A stretch of 41,854 nt of DNA from a bacterium. Its GTDB lineage: Bacteria > Krumholzibacteriota > Krumholzibacteriia > LZORAL124-64-63. The notes beneath the pieces were generated by a model that was given only the letters and a program-made list of their open reading frames with translations, was not told the DNA's origin and did no database searches. The DNA lies in the NCBI GenBank assembly GCA_018829565.1, contig JAHJTW010000039.1, positions 1 to 41,854 on the forward strand, read 5' to 3'. Shown in pieces: positions 1 through 7,959 of the stretch. The stretch's first letter is position 1. Every line of letters starts with the position of its first letter. The translations under genes were made by a program, and so were the position numbers.

Positions 1-1543
1 GGATTCCGGTTCCGGACCAGTCCGTGCCGGTATAACCGACCCCCGAGACTTCATTCATGTAGGTGGATCCCGTCGCACCGTAGGACAGCTGGATCCCGTT
101 GCCGGCGATGTCGGGCGTGGGATAGGAATGCACCTCGTTCTCGTCCACGGTGAACACCATCTCGGGGCCGCCGACATAGATCCCGCCCTTCTGGAAACTG
201 GGGATCAGGTTGCCGGAGACGTCGATGGTGAACGGTCCGGTGACCGGCCCGTGGCTGAAGGACATGCTCACCACCCGCTGGGCGCCGGGGCCCGACGGAT
301 AGGTGATCCCCGCCACTTCGCAGGAGGTCACCGACCCGTTGCTGTCATGGAAATAGATGCCGTAGAAGTTGTCAGGGCCGGTATCCCGGCCGTCGACCTT
401 CAGGCCGGTCACATGGACGGTGGCACCCACGGCGGCGATGACTGCGTCGACCGTGCGGGCCGACCCCGTCCAGGTGGTGATGCCGAAGGTGGTCCGGTCG
501 ATGAGATCGGGGGCCTCGACGGTGGTCTGGAGCATCCCCGCCCCGGCCAGGGTCAGATCCTTGTCGATATAGAGCTGTTCCCGGTAAGTCCCGCCAGCCA
601 CCTGGATGACGTCTCCCGGCGCCGCCGCGTCGATGGCTGCCTGTATGGTCCCGAAGTACGTGTCCTGCGTCACGTTGTGGACCGGGGGCAGTTCACCGAA
701 GAACACGGGTACCCCGCTGTTGTAGATGGACGTCTGCATCCATTCGATGTACGCATTGCAGTTGCGCTGCCACGATCCGAGACCTAGCTGAATGCCGGAC
801 ACGACGGAGTTGGCGCCGAACAGCACCGGCCCCCACGTCGTATCGGCCTGCCAGTCCGCCAGGGTCTTGGCGATCGTTCCGTTGGGCGTTGCCGTACCGA
901 ACGTGTCGGCCCAGTATGAGTTGCCGGACTGGCCGTAGAGGAACCAGGTGCCGTTGTTGAGGTCGACGTTATGGGTGTTCCAGGCGTTTGGCGTTGAGCT
1001 ATCGGGTACAAACACGAGCCCCAGGTCCCAGGTGGGTTCGCCGCTGCGCGTGGCCGTGAAGCCAGCCTGCGAGGCGGTCCAGTTCTGTGACTTGAACATG
1101 AGACGGAATGCCAGGGCCCGTTCGGTAGGATTCGGTTCCTTGTACCACCGGTAGGATGCGTAGAAACCCGCGTCCAGGACGTCGGAGGCCGGCGCCCAAC
1201 CAGCGAGGTTGACCGCGCTGATGGTCCCCTTGGTTAAATTGTTGTCGCCCTGCGTGATCTTGAGGATGTTGCCCAAGGTAGAACCGAGAGGAGGAGCCAC
1301 AAAGGAGAGAATCTGGGCGATTGCGAGATCATCTGCCGCAGTCGGGGTCTGTCCCGGGCGGCCGTGAAGCGTCGAGTTGAGTCCGACGAGATCCGCGCCA
1401 GTCAGGTCGCGAGTGTCGTCGGAATACCAGCCCTCATCGCCGAGCCCCGAGACATACTGTGTCTGGGCCCCCGCCACCCCTGCCAGCAGCACCATCGCCG
1501 CCACCATGGGCATCAGCCTCGTGGAAAAGTTGACATATCGCAT
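1..1543 (-). CDS. Secreted right-handed beta-helix protein, C-terminus cut off by window edge
   Basis: The frame is open from an ATG at 1543 to the window edge, giving 514 residues with no stop, so the 3' end lies outside. The N-terminus is a signal peptide with hydrophobic core MVAAMVLLAGVAGAQ, and a G-rich stretch (AAGAAGGGGG) lies 7 bases before the ATG. Residues of about 30-290 show no motif I recognise. From about residue 300 the stretch TIQAAIDAAAPGDVIQVAGG followed by TYREQL is the classical opening of a pectinesterase/NosD-type right-handed parallel beta-helix. No catalytic pectinesterase aspartates are visible in the part present. It is probably an exported or surface protein of unknown substrate, and by analogy with the gene at 17795-20953 it may end in a C-terminal sorting domain. 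It appears to be transcribed on its own, since the gene upstream has a terminator. Confidence 0.8.
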   Translation of the reverse strand, partial: MRYVNFSTRLMPMVAAMVLLAGVAGAQTQYVSGLGDEGWYSDDTRDLTGADLVGLNSTLHGRPGQTPTAADDLAIAQILSFVAPPLGSTLGNILKITQGDNNLTKGTISAVNLAGWAPASDVLDAGFYASYRWYKEPNPTERALAFRLMFKSQNWTASQAGFTATRSGEPTWDLGLVFVPDSSTPNAWNTHNVDLNNGTWFLYGQSGNSYWADTFGTATPNGTIAKTLADWQADTTWGPVLFGANSVVSGIQLGLGSWQRNCNAYIEWMQTSIYNSGVPVFFGELPPVHNVTQDTYFGTIQAAIDAAAPGDVIQVAGGTYREQLYIDKDLTLAGAGMLQTTVEAPDLIDRTTFGITTWTGSARTVDAVIAAVGATVHVTGLKVDGRDTGPDNFYGIYFHDSNGSVTSCEVAGITYPSGPGAQRVVSMSFSHGPVTGPFTIDVSGNLIPSFQKGGIYVGGPEMVFTVDENEVHSYPTPDIAGNGIQLSYGATGSTYMNEVSGVGYTGTDWSGTGI

Positions 1544-1640
1544 GGATGCGCCCCCTTCTTGGTCAGTGGAAAGATGATGAACACAATCCCAAATGGACAT
1601 CGAATGCATACGCTGAGGCCTGTCCAGGGCGCCAAGGGGC

Positions 1641-1664
1641 TGAATCACCTCGCTCGGTGAATCA
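1641..1664. promoter_or_regulatory. Imperfect inverted repeat, possible operator
   Basis: TGAATCACC and GGTGAATCA are separated by 6 bases, forming arms that match except for one A/A position. It lies about 100 bases upstream of the ATG at 1543, where an operator would be plausible. No regulator is identified. Confidence 0.25.
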
Positions 1665-1884
1665 GAGGACCGTTCCGTCGGTCATAATTCTGAAGGAAAT
1701 GTGCATAATCCTGCGCTGTATTCCGACGCAAAGAGAACGCGAATTGATATATCCCGGCGGGGGGCGAACCCGGGAACCTGGGCGATAGGGGGCGAGGCAG
1801 ATATTGTCCCAGATCGTGGTCTGGGTGTCAAGGGCATTGCGAAACCACAAGGTTGACCCCATCAAGGGCAATCCCGACCTGAAT

Positions 1885-1918
1885 TCCAGAGAAAAGAAGG
1901 AGGGGCCGCAGCCCCTCC
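1885..1918 (-). terminator. Rho-independent terminator after the rhodanese lipoprotein gene
   Basis: Read on the minus strand, an 8-bp perfect stem (GGAGGGGC/GCCCCTCC, 1918-1899) with a TGCG loop is followed by TTCTTTTCTCT. It sits about 30 bases after the stop at 1950 and ends the five-gene cytochrome operon. Confidence 0.85.
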
Positions 1919-1949
1919 CTCCCAATCTACAATCGGTGCCGGTAGGCCC

Positions 1950-3791
1950 CTAGTCGAACGACAGGGGGAAGTCCGCCGGAGCCGTCCACTTGTGGGCGGT
2001 CAGCAGGTCGTAGAACAGGTTGTTGGACCCGTAGGTCAGGCTGTAGGCCTCGTAGCCCAGGATGTTCAGGGCGGCGGTGACCTGCGAGCTGTGCTGGCCC
2101 GTCCAGCAGTACACGACGATGGGCATGTCCGTCGGCAGGTTGGCCAGCATGCCGCCCACCTCGAGGCTCTCGTACGGCGTGAACTGGAAGGAACCGGGGA
2201 TGTGGCCGGGGACGCCGGAACCCCCGGTGCCCAGGTAATCGGCCTCGCCGAAGTAGTTCACGACGAAGTAGTCGTCCAGGTAGTCCTGGATGTCCACGTA
2301 CTTCTTACCCTTGAACCCGTTGGTCAACATGGTCTGGATCCGGTCGTCCAGCGTGGCGCCGGTCAGCGTCGGGTAGGCATGTCCGACCAGGTCGCCGTTG
2401 TTGTTGGTGGTCTCGGGGTTGGTCAGGTGGTTGCCCGTATTCGAGTTCCACGGCCCCGCGGTCGCGGCGTTCCAGGAGGACATGCCGAAGCCCAGGGTCT
2501 TGACGTTCTCGTACCCGGACAGCTCCAGGGCCACCTTGGCGTGCCCGGCGCTCTGCCCCGAGTAGCACACCAGACAGATCGGATCGGAAGCCGTGAGACC
2601 CAGGCCGTCCACGTAGGTCAGGACGTTGGCCAGGGTCGTGTTGTGGGCGCCCTCGATGTGACCCAGGGTGGCGAAATCCGTGGCCGACCGGATGTCGATC
2701 ACCGTGTAGGTGGCCAGGTTGTCGTAGAGGTTCTGGGCGGTGATGACGCCGGGGCAATCGGTGGCGTCGTTGATGTAGGCCTCGACCGCGCCGGAGATGG
2801 TGGAGAATTCAGCGGTGGGAGCCGGGCCCATTTCCATGTCGTAGTCCGCCGGACCGGTCCACTTGTGGGCCGTGAGGCTGTCGTAGAACAGGTTGTTGGA
2901 CCCGTAGCTCAGGCTGTAGGCCTCGTAGCCCAGCATGTTCAGGTACGCGGTGACCTGGGAGCTGTGCTGGCCTGTCCAGCAGTACACCACGATGGGCATG
3001 TCCGTGGGCAGGTACTTCAGCATCTGCTCGATGCCCAGGCTCTGGTACGGGGTGAACTGGAAGGCCCCGGGGATGTGTCCCGGAACGCCGGCGGTGCCGT
3101 TTCCCAGGTAATCGGCCTCTCCGAAGTAGTTGACGATGAAGTAGCTCTCCAGGTTGTCCATGATGCTCGTGTAGGTCTTGGCCTTGAAGCCGCCGGCCAG
3201 CGTCAGGGAGACCCGGTCGGCGACGACGGTGTCCTTCGATTCGCCCAGCACCGGGTAGGCGTACTCGACGAGGTCCCCGTTGTTGTTCTCGGTTTCGGGA
3301 TTCGCCAGGGTGTTGCCGCGGTTGGTATAGTAGCCGCCCGCGGTGGCCTCGTTCCAGGAGCACATGCCGAAGCCCAGGGTCTTGACGTCATCGTAACCCA
3401 TCAGTTCCATGGCGATCTTGACGAAGCCGGCGCTCTGGCCGGAATAGCAGGTCACCACGTAGGGCTTGTCGGTGGGGATGGACTTGGCGGCCAGATCGTC
3501 GAGGATGGTGGCCAGACTGCTGTTGTAGGCGCCGGGGATGTGGCCGTTCAGGTAGTCGGCCTCCCTCCGGATGTCGATCACGGTATAGGCGTCCAGGTTG
3601 TCATGCAGAGTCTGGGCGCTGATCACGCCCGGGCAGTCGACGCTGTCGTTGATGTAGTCGGCACCGGCGGCCGCCATGATCTCGAAGGCGGTCTCGGTGG
3701 TCACGTCCGTCGGGTCGTCGTCGTCGGAACAGCCCCAGAAGGCGGTCAGGGCGATCATGACCAGAACAAGCCAGGTCCAGCGTTTCAACAT
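1950..3791 (-). CDS. Lipoprotein with four rhodanese domains (ExtH-like)
   Basis: The protein is 613 residues. The start is ATG 3791, because AAGGAG lies 8 bases ahead of it; a GTG at 3800 overlaps that ribosome site and is unlikely. A lipobox-like FWGC puts the lipidated cysteine at 21, followed by an Asp run. Four rhodanese modules follow, each with an intact catalytic cysteine loop: CYSGQS (C115), CWTGQHSS (C271), CYSGQS (C409) and CWTGQHSS (C562). Modules 1 and 3 pair and modules 2 and 4 pair, so the protein is an internal duplication of a two-module unit. Rhodaneses move sulfane sulfur, and related ones handle selenium. Geobacter Ext conduits include a rhodanese-like lipoprotein (ExtH), recalled from the literature and not checked here. 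It is the last gene of the cytochrome operon, 97 bases after the 12-heme gene. A periplasmic or outer-membrane sulfur/selenium role is inferred. Confidence 0.9.
   Translation of the reverse strand: MLKRWTWLVLVMIALTAFWGCSDDDDPTDVTTETAFEIMAAAGADYINDSVDCPGVISAQTLHDNLDAYTVIDIRREADYLNGHIPGAYNSSLATILDDLAAKSIPTDKPYVVTCYSGQSAGFVKIAMELMGYDDVKTLGFGMCSWNEATAGGYYTNRGNTLANPETENNNGDLVEYAYPVLGESKDTVVADRVSLTLAGGFKAKTYTSIMDNLESYFIVNYFGEADYLGNGTAGVPGHIPGAFQFTPYQSLGIEQMLKYLPTDMPIVVYCWTGQHSSQVTAYLNMLGYEAYSLSYGSNNLFYDSLTAHKWTGPADYDMEMGPAPTAEFSTISGAVEAYINDATDCPGVITAQNLYDNLATYTVIDIRSATDFATLGHIEGAHNTTLANVLTYVDGLGLTASDPICLVCYSGQSAGHAKVALELSGYENVKTLGFGMSSWNAATAGPWNSNTGNHLTNPETTNNNGDLVGHAYPTLTGATLDDRIQTMLTNGFKGKKYVDIQDYLDDYFVVNYFGEADYLGTGGSGVPGHIPGSFQFTPYESLEVGGMLANLPTDMPIVVYCWTGQHSSQVTAALNILGYEAYSLTYGSNNLFYDLLTAHKWTAPADFPLSFD
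1974..2774 (-). repeat. Second copy of the two-rhodanese unit
   Basis: Encodes residues about 340-606 of the rhodanese lipoprotein. It shares near-identical blocks with the first copy, such as LPTDMPIVVYCWTGQHSSQV and NYFGEADYLG, and the DNA is also visibly similar. Confidence 0.8.
2844..3653 (-). repeat. First copy of the two-rhodanese unit
   Basis: Encodes residues about 47-316 of the rhodanese lipoprotein and is the partner of the unit at 1974-2774. The conserved blocks YGSNNLFYD and LTAHKWT close both units. Confidence 0.8.
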
Positions 3792-3888
3792 CGTTCCCAC
3801 TCCTTGTACGGGCGAACTTGCCCCGTTCGGCAGCCCCCTGAGCCGCCATGGTTGATGGCCGCCCGCCCTCGCGGGCGGCCCCTTGACG

Positions 3889-5388
3889 CTACTTCTTGCC
3901 CGGGAAGTCCTCCCGGATCACGATGCCGATGTTGGCGTCGTAGTCGACCAGCCGCGCCCCCTGGCCGTCGTAGAGATCGGATTCCCTCAGGAGGAACCCC
4001 TCGGGGCCGTCGGGCGACTGGTGGCAGGTGACCGAGCAGGACGCCCCCTCGGGCACGGTCGTCTGCTCCGTCCACCTGCGGACGTTGTGCGGAGAGGAGT
4101 ACTGCCAGGTCGACTTGCTCAGGTAACCGGGCAGGCTCAGATTCCAGTTGGCGAAGGTCTCCGGGTCGATCGGCGTGTGCCTGACCACGACGAAGTCGTA
4201 CTCCGTCCGGTAAGGACTCGGATTGCGGGCGATCTTCAGCTGGACCACCGAGGGCTCGATGTCGTAGCTCTCGCCCGCAGCGGTCTGCAGGTTGTGGCAG
4301 TTCGTGCAGTTCTTGTAGGGCTGCGAGTGGCAGACCTGGCACTGCAGGTTGGCGTCCCCGGCGAAGCCGTTCACGTGGGCGGCGTGGTAGGCATTGTCCC
4401 AGCCGGCCTCGTCGCCGTGGCAATCCTCGCACCGCGGCATGTTCGCCACCTCGTAGCGGTGATCGTAATGGTTGCTCTCGGTGTGGCTGGGATCCCCGTG
4501 GATCTCGTCGGCCTTGTGGCAGAGCTCGCACTTGTAGCCCCGGTCGCGGTGGACGTCCGGCAGGTTGCCCGCGAGTTCGCCCTTGTAGTCCACGCCCACC
4601 CGGCTGCCGTGGCAGGCGGTGCACTGTTCGTTCATGTCCGGGGTGCGGGAGAACCTGTGGCCCGCATAGGCCACGCCCCCGAATTTCGGGAACCCGCCGC
4701 CCACGCTGTTGGGACGGCTGACATGGCACTGCCCGCAGGTGGTGTGGCAACCGGCGCAGCGGGCCTGGTAGCCGGGATTGCCTTCCCCGTCGAAGGTGCA
4801 GTTGCAGCGGTCCTCGATCGCGGTGACGTATCCCCATTGCCGGCTGTGCAGGCTGAAGCGGTTGGCGTCGGCCTCCGCCTCGTGGCACATGGAGCAGGCG
4901 GATTCGGGATCGTCCTCGGCATGGCAGGCCAGACAGCCCGACTGTCCGGGAGCGCTCGGATCCCTCACGATACCTGCATGGGCCTGTTCCATGGTGGCGA
5001 AGGAGCGGTCGGGCGCCCCGCCATGGCACATCTGGCAGGTCAGGACGTGAGCGACGTCGTCGCCCTCGTAGTCGGGCCCGTGGGGGCTGTTCAGGAACTC
5101 GGTGCCGTAGCGGCCGGTGATGATGACCTTTTCCCACGCTTCCAGCGCGGGTACTTCGCCACCTCAGCCGTCGTCCTTGTTCCACGTGTAGATTTCCGCC
5201 CCCTGGGGATCGCCCAGGGCGGCCTTCAGCATCTCCTCGCTCGAGTGGCAGCCCACGCAGGTCATGTCCGTCGTGGTGGGGCCGCCGTCATCGATCCCGG
5301 CGATCTGGTTGGATGTGTCGTTTTCACACCCCCAGAGCGCCAGGAGGACCAGCGCCGTCACGGCCATCAGGGATAGTGCACGTCTCAT
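3889..5388 (-). CDS. 12-heme outer-surface lipoprotein cytochrome c with in-frame TGA (candidate selenocysteine)
   Basis: The frame starts at ATG 5388, with AGGAGAG ahead of it. A lipoprotein signal ends at LWGC (C21) and a first heme motif CVGCH lies at 44-48. Codon 75 is TGA (5166-5164). The same frame then continues without a break for 424 codons to 3889 and carries CQMCH (across residue 120), CLACH, CSMCH, CAGCH, CGQCH, CTACH, CELCH, CEDCH, CQVCH and CTNCH plus a CX3CH motif (CSVTCH), so 12 candidate hemes in all. Between the TGA and the next Met (residue 120, inside a heme motif) there is no ATG, GTG or TTG. A separate downstream gene would also lack the export signal that c-type heme attachment needs. 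The options are a UGA read as selenocysteine, supported by the hairpin at 5133-5151, a nonsense mutation, or a base error (TGG or TGC). It is probably the extracellular partner of the barrel and decaheme proteins. Confidence 0.8.
5133..5166 (-). promoter_or_regulatory. Candidate bacterial SECIS hairpin with its UGA codon
   Basis: The UGA is at 5166-5164. After 12 bases comes a 7-bp stem, CCCGCGC (5151-5145) with GCGUGGG (5139-5133), all paired with one G-U, around the loop UGGAA (5144-5140). The loop begins 19 bases after the UGA and has G at its second position. From memory, bacterial SECIS models want a loop about 16-37 bases downstream with a G among its first two bases, and this fits. A 7-bp GC-rich stem can also arise by chance at this base composition. 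Confidence 0.5.
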
Positions 5389-5413
5389 GGGACTCTCCTG
5401 GGTTGGCGCCGCC

Positions 5414-6013
5414 TCAACCGACGGCGTCGCGTTTCAGGCCTCGGGCAAAAATCGGAACGTTGTTGCAGATCACGTCGTCGGCCTGGAATTCCGCCTCCGA
5501 AACCGTGGTCCAGACCCCGACGTTCAGGGCGCAATCCATGACCATGCCCACGAAACAGCGGGCGGTGATGAACGGGTCGACGGGCCGGATCTCGCCGGCG
5601 TCGATCCGCTTCTGGAGCTCTTCCTTCAAAAACGCGATGAACGGCAACCTGACCTCCCGGAACAGCACCCCGGCGACCTCGCCGCCGTCGAAGCTGTTCT
5701 TGAACATCAGGCGCATCAGCTCGGGATCCCTGTTGGCCAGGGCCAGGATCGCCCGGGCCACGCCGCCGAGGACGTCTTCGACGTCTCCCACGCCGGCCAT
5801 GCCTTCCAGCTGGCCCCTCAGGTCGTGGCGGGTGGCCTTCTGGCGGATGGCTTCCTGGTAGAGATCCGCCTTGTTCTCGAAATGGCGGTAGATGGCGGCC
5901 TCGGTGATACCGCAGCTCCTGGCGATCCTCCGCATGGAGGTTCCTGTCGCGCCCAGCCTGGCGAACAGGGACGTCGCCTCGGTCAGGATCTGCTGCCGCC
6001 GGTCGCTGGTCAC
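5414..6013 (-). CDS. TetR-family transcriptional regulator
   Basis: The protein is 199 residues with a GTG start at 6013, three bases after the stop of the barrel gene. Residues of about 8-55 form a textbook TetR DNA-binding domain (FARLGATGTSMRRIARSCGI, then TEAAIYRHFENKADLY). The C-terminal ligand domain (60-199) is helical and has no signature that names a ligand. It sits in the middle of the cytochrome operon, between barrel and 12-heme genes, so it would be co-transcribed with its presumed targets and could act as an autoregulator. Palindromes at 8901-8910 and 9022-9038 upstream of the first gene are candidate operators. The regulatory role is inferred from position. Confidence 0.9.
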   Translation of the reverse strand: MTSDRRQQILTEATSLFARLGATGTSMRRIARSCGITEAAIYRHFENKADLYQEAIRQKATRHDLRGQLEGMAGVGDVEDVLGGVARAILALANRDPELMRLMFKNSFDGGEVAGVLFREVRLPFIAFLKEELQKRIDAGEIRPVDPFITARCFVGMVMDCALNVGVWTTVSEAEFQADDVICNNVPIFARGLKRDAVG

Positions 6014-6016
6014 CGC

Positions 6017-7945
6017 CTAGAACCTCCCCGACAGGGACAGGGCGTACAGGTCGGTGATGGTGTCGTCCCAGCGGTTCTCGTCGAACTCGTACCGGCGGTA
6101 GGTCGCCGTCACCGTCAGGGGCTCGCCCAGCCGGTAGGACGAGCGGATGGTGGTCCGGTCGTGGTCCGCCTCCAGGACGTCGATGACCCCTTCATCCCCG
6201 GTGTCCTCGTAGCGGACGCCCTCGTAGTAGCCCTCGAGCGACCACTTCCCGCTGAGCCGCACGCAGGCCCCGGGCATGAACCGCAGGGTCGTGCCGTCGT
6301 AGCGCAGGGGGCCCAGGCCGGCGGTGGGTTCGGGGCCGCCGGTCAAGGTGAACTCCTCCACCCCGTAGGTGAAATTCCCGGTGAAGGTGACGCGCTCGTG
6401 GGCGGCCCACGAGAGGCCGGCGAACCCGTGCTGCGCCTTCCACTCGGTCTTGGAGGAAAACTCGTCCTCGCGCTCGAAGGTCCTCTCGTCGGTCTGGTGG
6501 CCGACGTCCAGCCGCAGGGTCGTCAGGGGCCGCAGCTGCAGGGCGACCCGCCAGTCCATCCGGTCCTGCTTGCGGTCGCCCATGGCGAAGTACCACAGGT
6601 CGGTCCCGCCGTTGGCGTTGGTGGTCAACTCGTCGGTCTCGGTCCCGGAGTAGCCGAAGTCCAGCCGCAGGGAGACCTTGCGGCTCAGGCGCCTGCTGGC
6701 GTCGAAACCCGCGTTGAAGGTGGTCTTTTCCTGGGCCACGATCTGGGCCGCTTCGACCAGGCCTCCGGGCAGTCCGCCGGAGGTGGTCACCTCGTCCAGG
6801 TCGGACGTCTTGTAGCCGACGTGGCCCTGCAGCCTGGTCCTGGAGATTCCCGTGTAGGTGAGGCGGGCCCTCAGGTCGGTGCTCTTGCGCTCCCGGTCCA
6901 CCGCCAGGACCTCGTCGGTCCCGGCATCGACGTCGCCTTCGGTGTTCCGGGCCTGGACCACCGCGCCCAGTCGCAGCACGGCGGAATCGCCCAGCCTGGC
7001 GATGGCCCCCAGCCGGCCGGCGCTCAGGTCGGTCTCGGTGGTCAGCGGGCGGCCCACGCCGTCCCGGGTCTCGCTGCCGTCGTTCTCCACCTTGGCGAGG
7101 GATCCCCCGCCGAGCAGGCGCAGGCTCGAGCCCATGTCGTAGGCCAGGTCCAGGCGGGCGCTGGTCGTCTTGTGGTCGTCGGCGACGGTCCGGTCGGCAT
7201 CGACCGTCCGGGTGCCGTCGTATCCCCGGTAGCCCAGCTCCAGGTCCGTGTCGAGGTTCCCCCGGGCCAGGCTGAAGCCCACGGTGAACTCCTGCGAGGT
7301 CAGGTCGAGAATCTTGCGTCCGGGAACCTGGGCGTACTCGACGGTCGAGCCGTGGAGACGATCGAGACTGCTCTTGTCGCCGTCGCGGGCCATCCTGACG
7401 TAGCCGACCCGGGCGTCGAACCCGTCGGCCAGGTGGTAGCGCAGACCGAACCGTCCGCGGTTCCAGCCCAGGACCGGGGCCGGGTCCAGGACGGGCGGCT
7501 CCGAACCGAGGCTGAAGGCGTAGGTGCGCATCTCGCTGGTCGTGTCGTAGAAGTTGTCGAAGAGCCGGTAGTCCAGGTTCCAGACCATGCGGCCGGGCCG
7601 CGAGCAGGACGCCCCGAAGCGACCGTTGAAATCCCCGGTCCGGGTGGTTCCGTACCCGCGCAGGACCAGGTCGCCTCCGCTGAGTCCCTTGCCGGACCAG
7701 CGGAAAAGCCCTTCACCCGCGTACTGCTCGATCAGTTGCCAGTCCTCGGCGATCTTGGCGGTGCTGCCGTGATCGTCCAGGACCAGGAACGTGCCTGCGA
7801 AATGGTCCTCTTGACCGACCAGGTCGCCGGCCGGCGCCCAGAACCGGGGGGCCTGGACAGGCAGATCGCCGGCTGCAGCCGTCCCGGCACAGATCAGAAG
7901 GGCCAGGGCCGCTCCCGCCATCGTCATCATGGGAAACTTCTTCAT
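6017..7945 (-). CDS. Outer-membrane beta-barrel protein of a porin-cytochrome conduit (MtrB/ExtI-like)
   Basis: The protein is 642 residues. ATG 7945 was chosen because GGAAGGAG lies 8 bases before it and a signal peptide follows (MKKFPMMTMAG, ending near AAAG). The open frame extends upstream only as a shadow of the cytochrome gene. The mature part alternates polar and hydrophobic residues in many amphipathic strands rich in Tyr, Arg and Asp. It ends in aromatic Phe (LSLSGRF), as outer-membrane barrels do. It resembles MtrB/PioB and Geobacter ExtI-type barrels in size and setting, but without an alignment the family is not certain. The MtrB N-terminal CXXC pair is absent. It follows the decaheme cytochrome by 14 bases, the usual partner pairing in which the barrel sheathes the periplasmic cytochrome. 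Confidence 0.85.
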   Translation of the reverse strand: MKKFPMMTMAGAALALLICAGTAAAGDLPVQAPRFWAPAGDLVGQEDHFAGTFLVLDDHGSTAKIAEDWQLIEQYAGEGLFRWSGKGLSGGDLVLRGYGTTRTGDFNGRFGASCSRPGRMVWNLDYRLFDNFYDTTSEMRTYAFSLGSEPPVLDPAPVLGWNRGRFGLRYHLADGFDARVGYVRMARDGDKSSLDRLHGSTVEYAQVPGRKILDLTSQEFTVGFSLARGNLDTDLELGYRGYDGTRTVDADRTVADDHKTTSARLDLAYDMGSSLRLLGGGSLAKVENDGSETRDGVGRPLTTETDLSAGRLGAIARLGDSAVLRLGAVVQARNTEGDVDAGTDEVLAVDRERKSTDLRARLTYTGISRTRLQGHVGYKTSDLDEVTTSGGLPGGLVEAAQIVAQEKTTFNAGFDASRRLSRKVSLRLDFGYSGTETDELTTNANGGTDLWYFAMGDRKQDRMDWRVALQLRPLTTLRLDVGHQTDERTFEREDEFSSKTEWKAQHGFAGLSWAAHERVTFTGNFTYGVEEFTLTGGPEPTAGLGPLRYDGTTLRFMPGACVRLSGKWSLEGYYEGVRYEDTGDEGVIDVLEADHDRTTIRSSYRLGEPLTVTATYRRYEFDENRWDDTITDLYALSLSGRF

Positions 7946-7959
7946 GGCCTCGCTCCTTC

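Larger units (their letters stand above)
1544..1949. other. 406-base intergenic region
   Basis: No convincing gene lies here. It holds the terminator of the rhodanese gene (1885-1918) and an imperfect inverted repeat at 1641-1664. It also holds a 6-bp hairpin near 1808-1825 (CCCAGA/TCTGGG) and presumably the promoter of the gene starting at 1543. A short stretch near 1762-1782 reads like the T-arm of a tRNA on the minus strand but has no matching acceptor stem. Confidence 0.6.

Noticed and set aside
1762-1790. tRNA-like T-arm (GGTTCCCGGGTTCG on the minus strand)
   Set aside because: The T-loop lacks the conserved A58 and no matching acceptor, D or anticodon arms can be built upstream.
1992-4031. 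679-codon open frame on the plus strand opposite the rhodanese gene
   Set aside because: It has no signal, domain or plausible composition and mirrors the codon bias of the rhodanese frame, which has clear motifs.
3785-5185. 466-codon minus-strand frame beginning just before the internal TGA of the cytochrome
   Set aside because: It is a shifted reading of the cytochrome gene, Arg/Gly/Pro-rich and without heme motifs, so a programmed frameshift at the TGA is not supported; the original frame carries the hemes.
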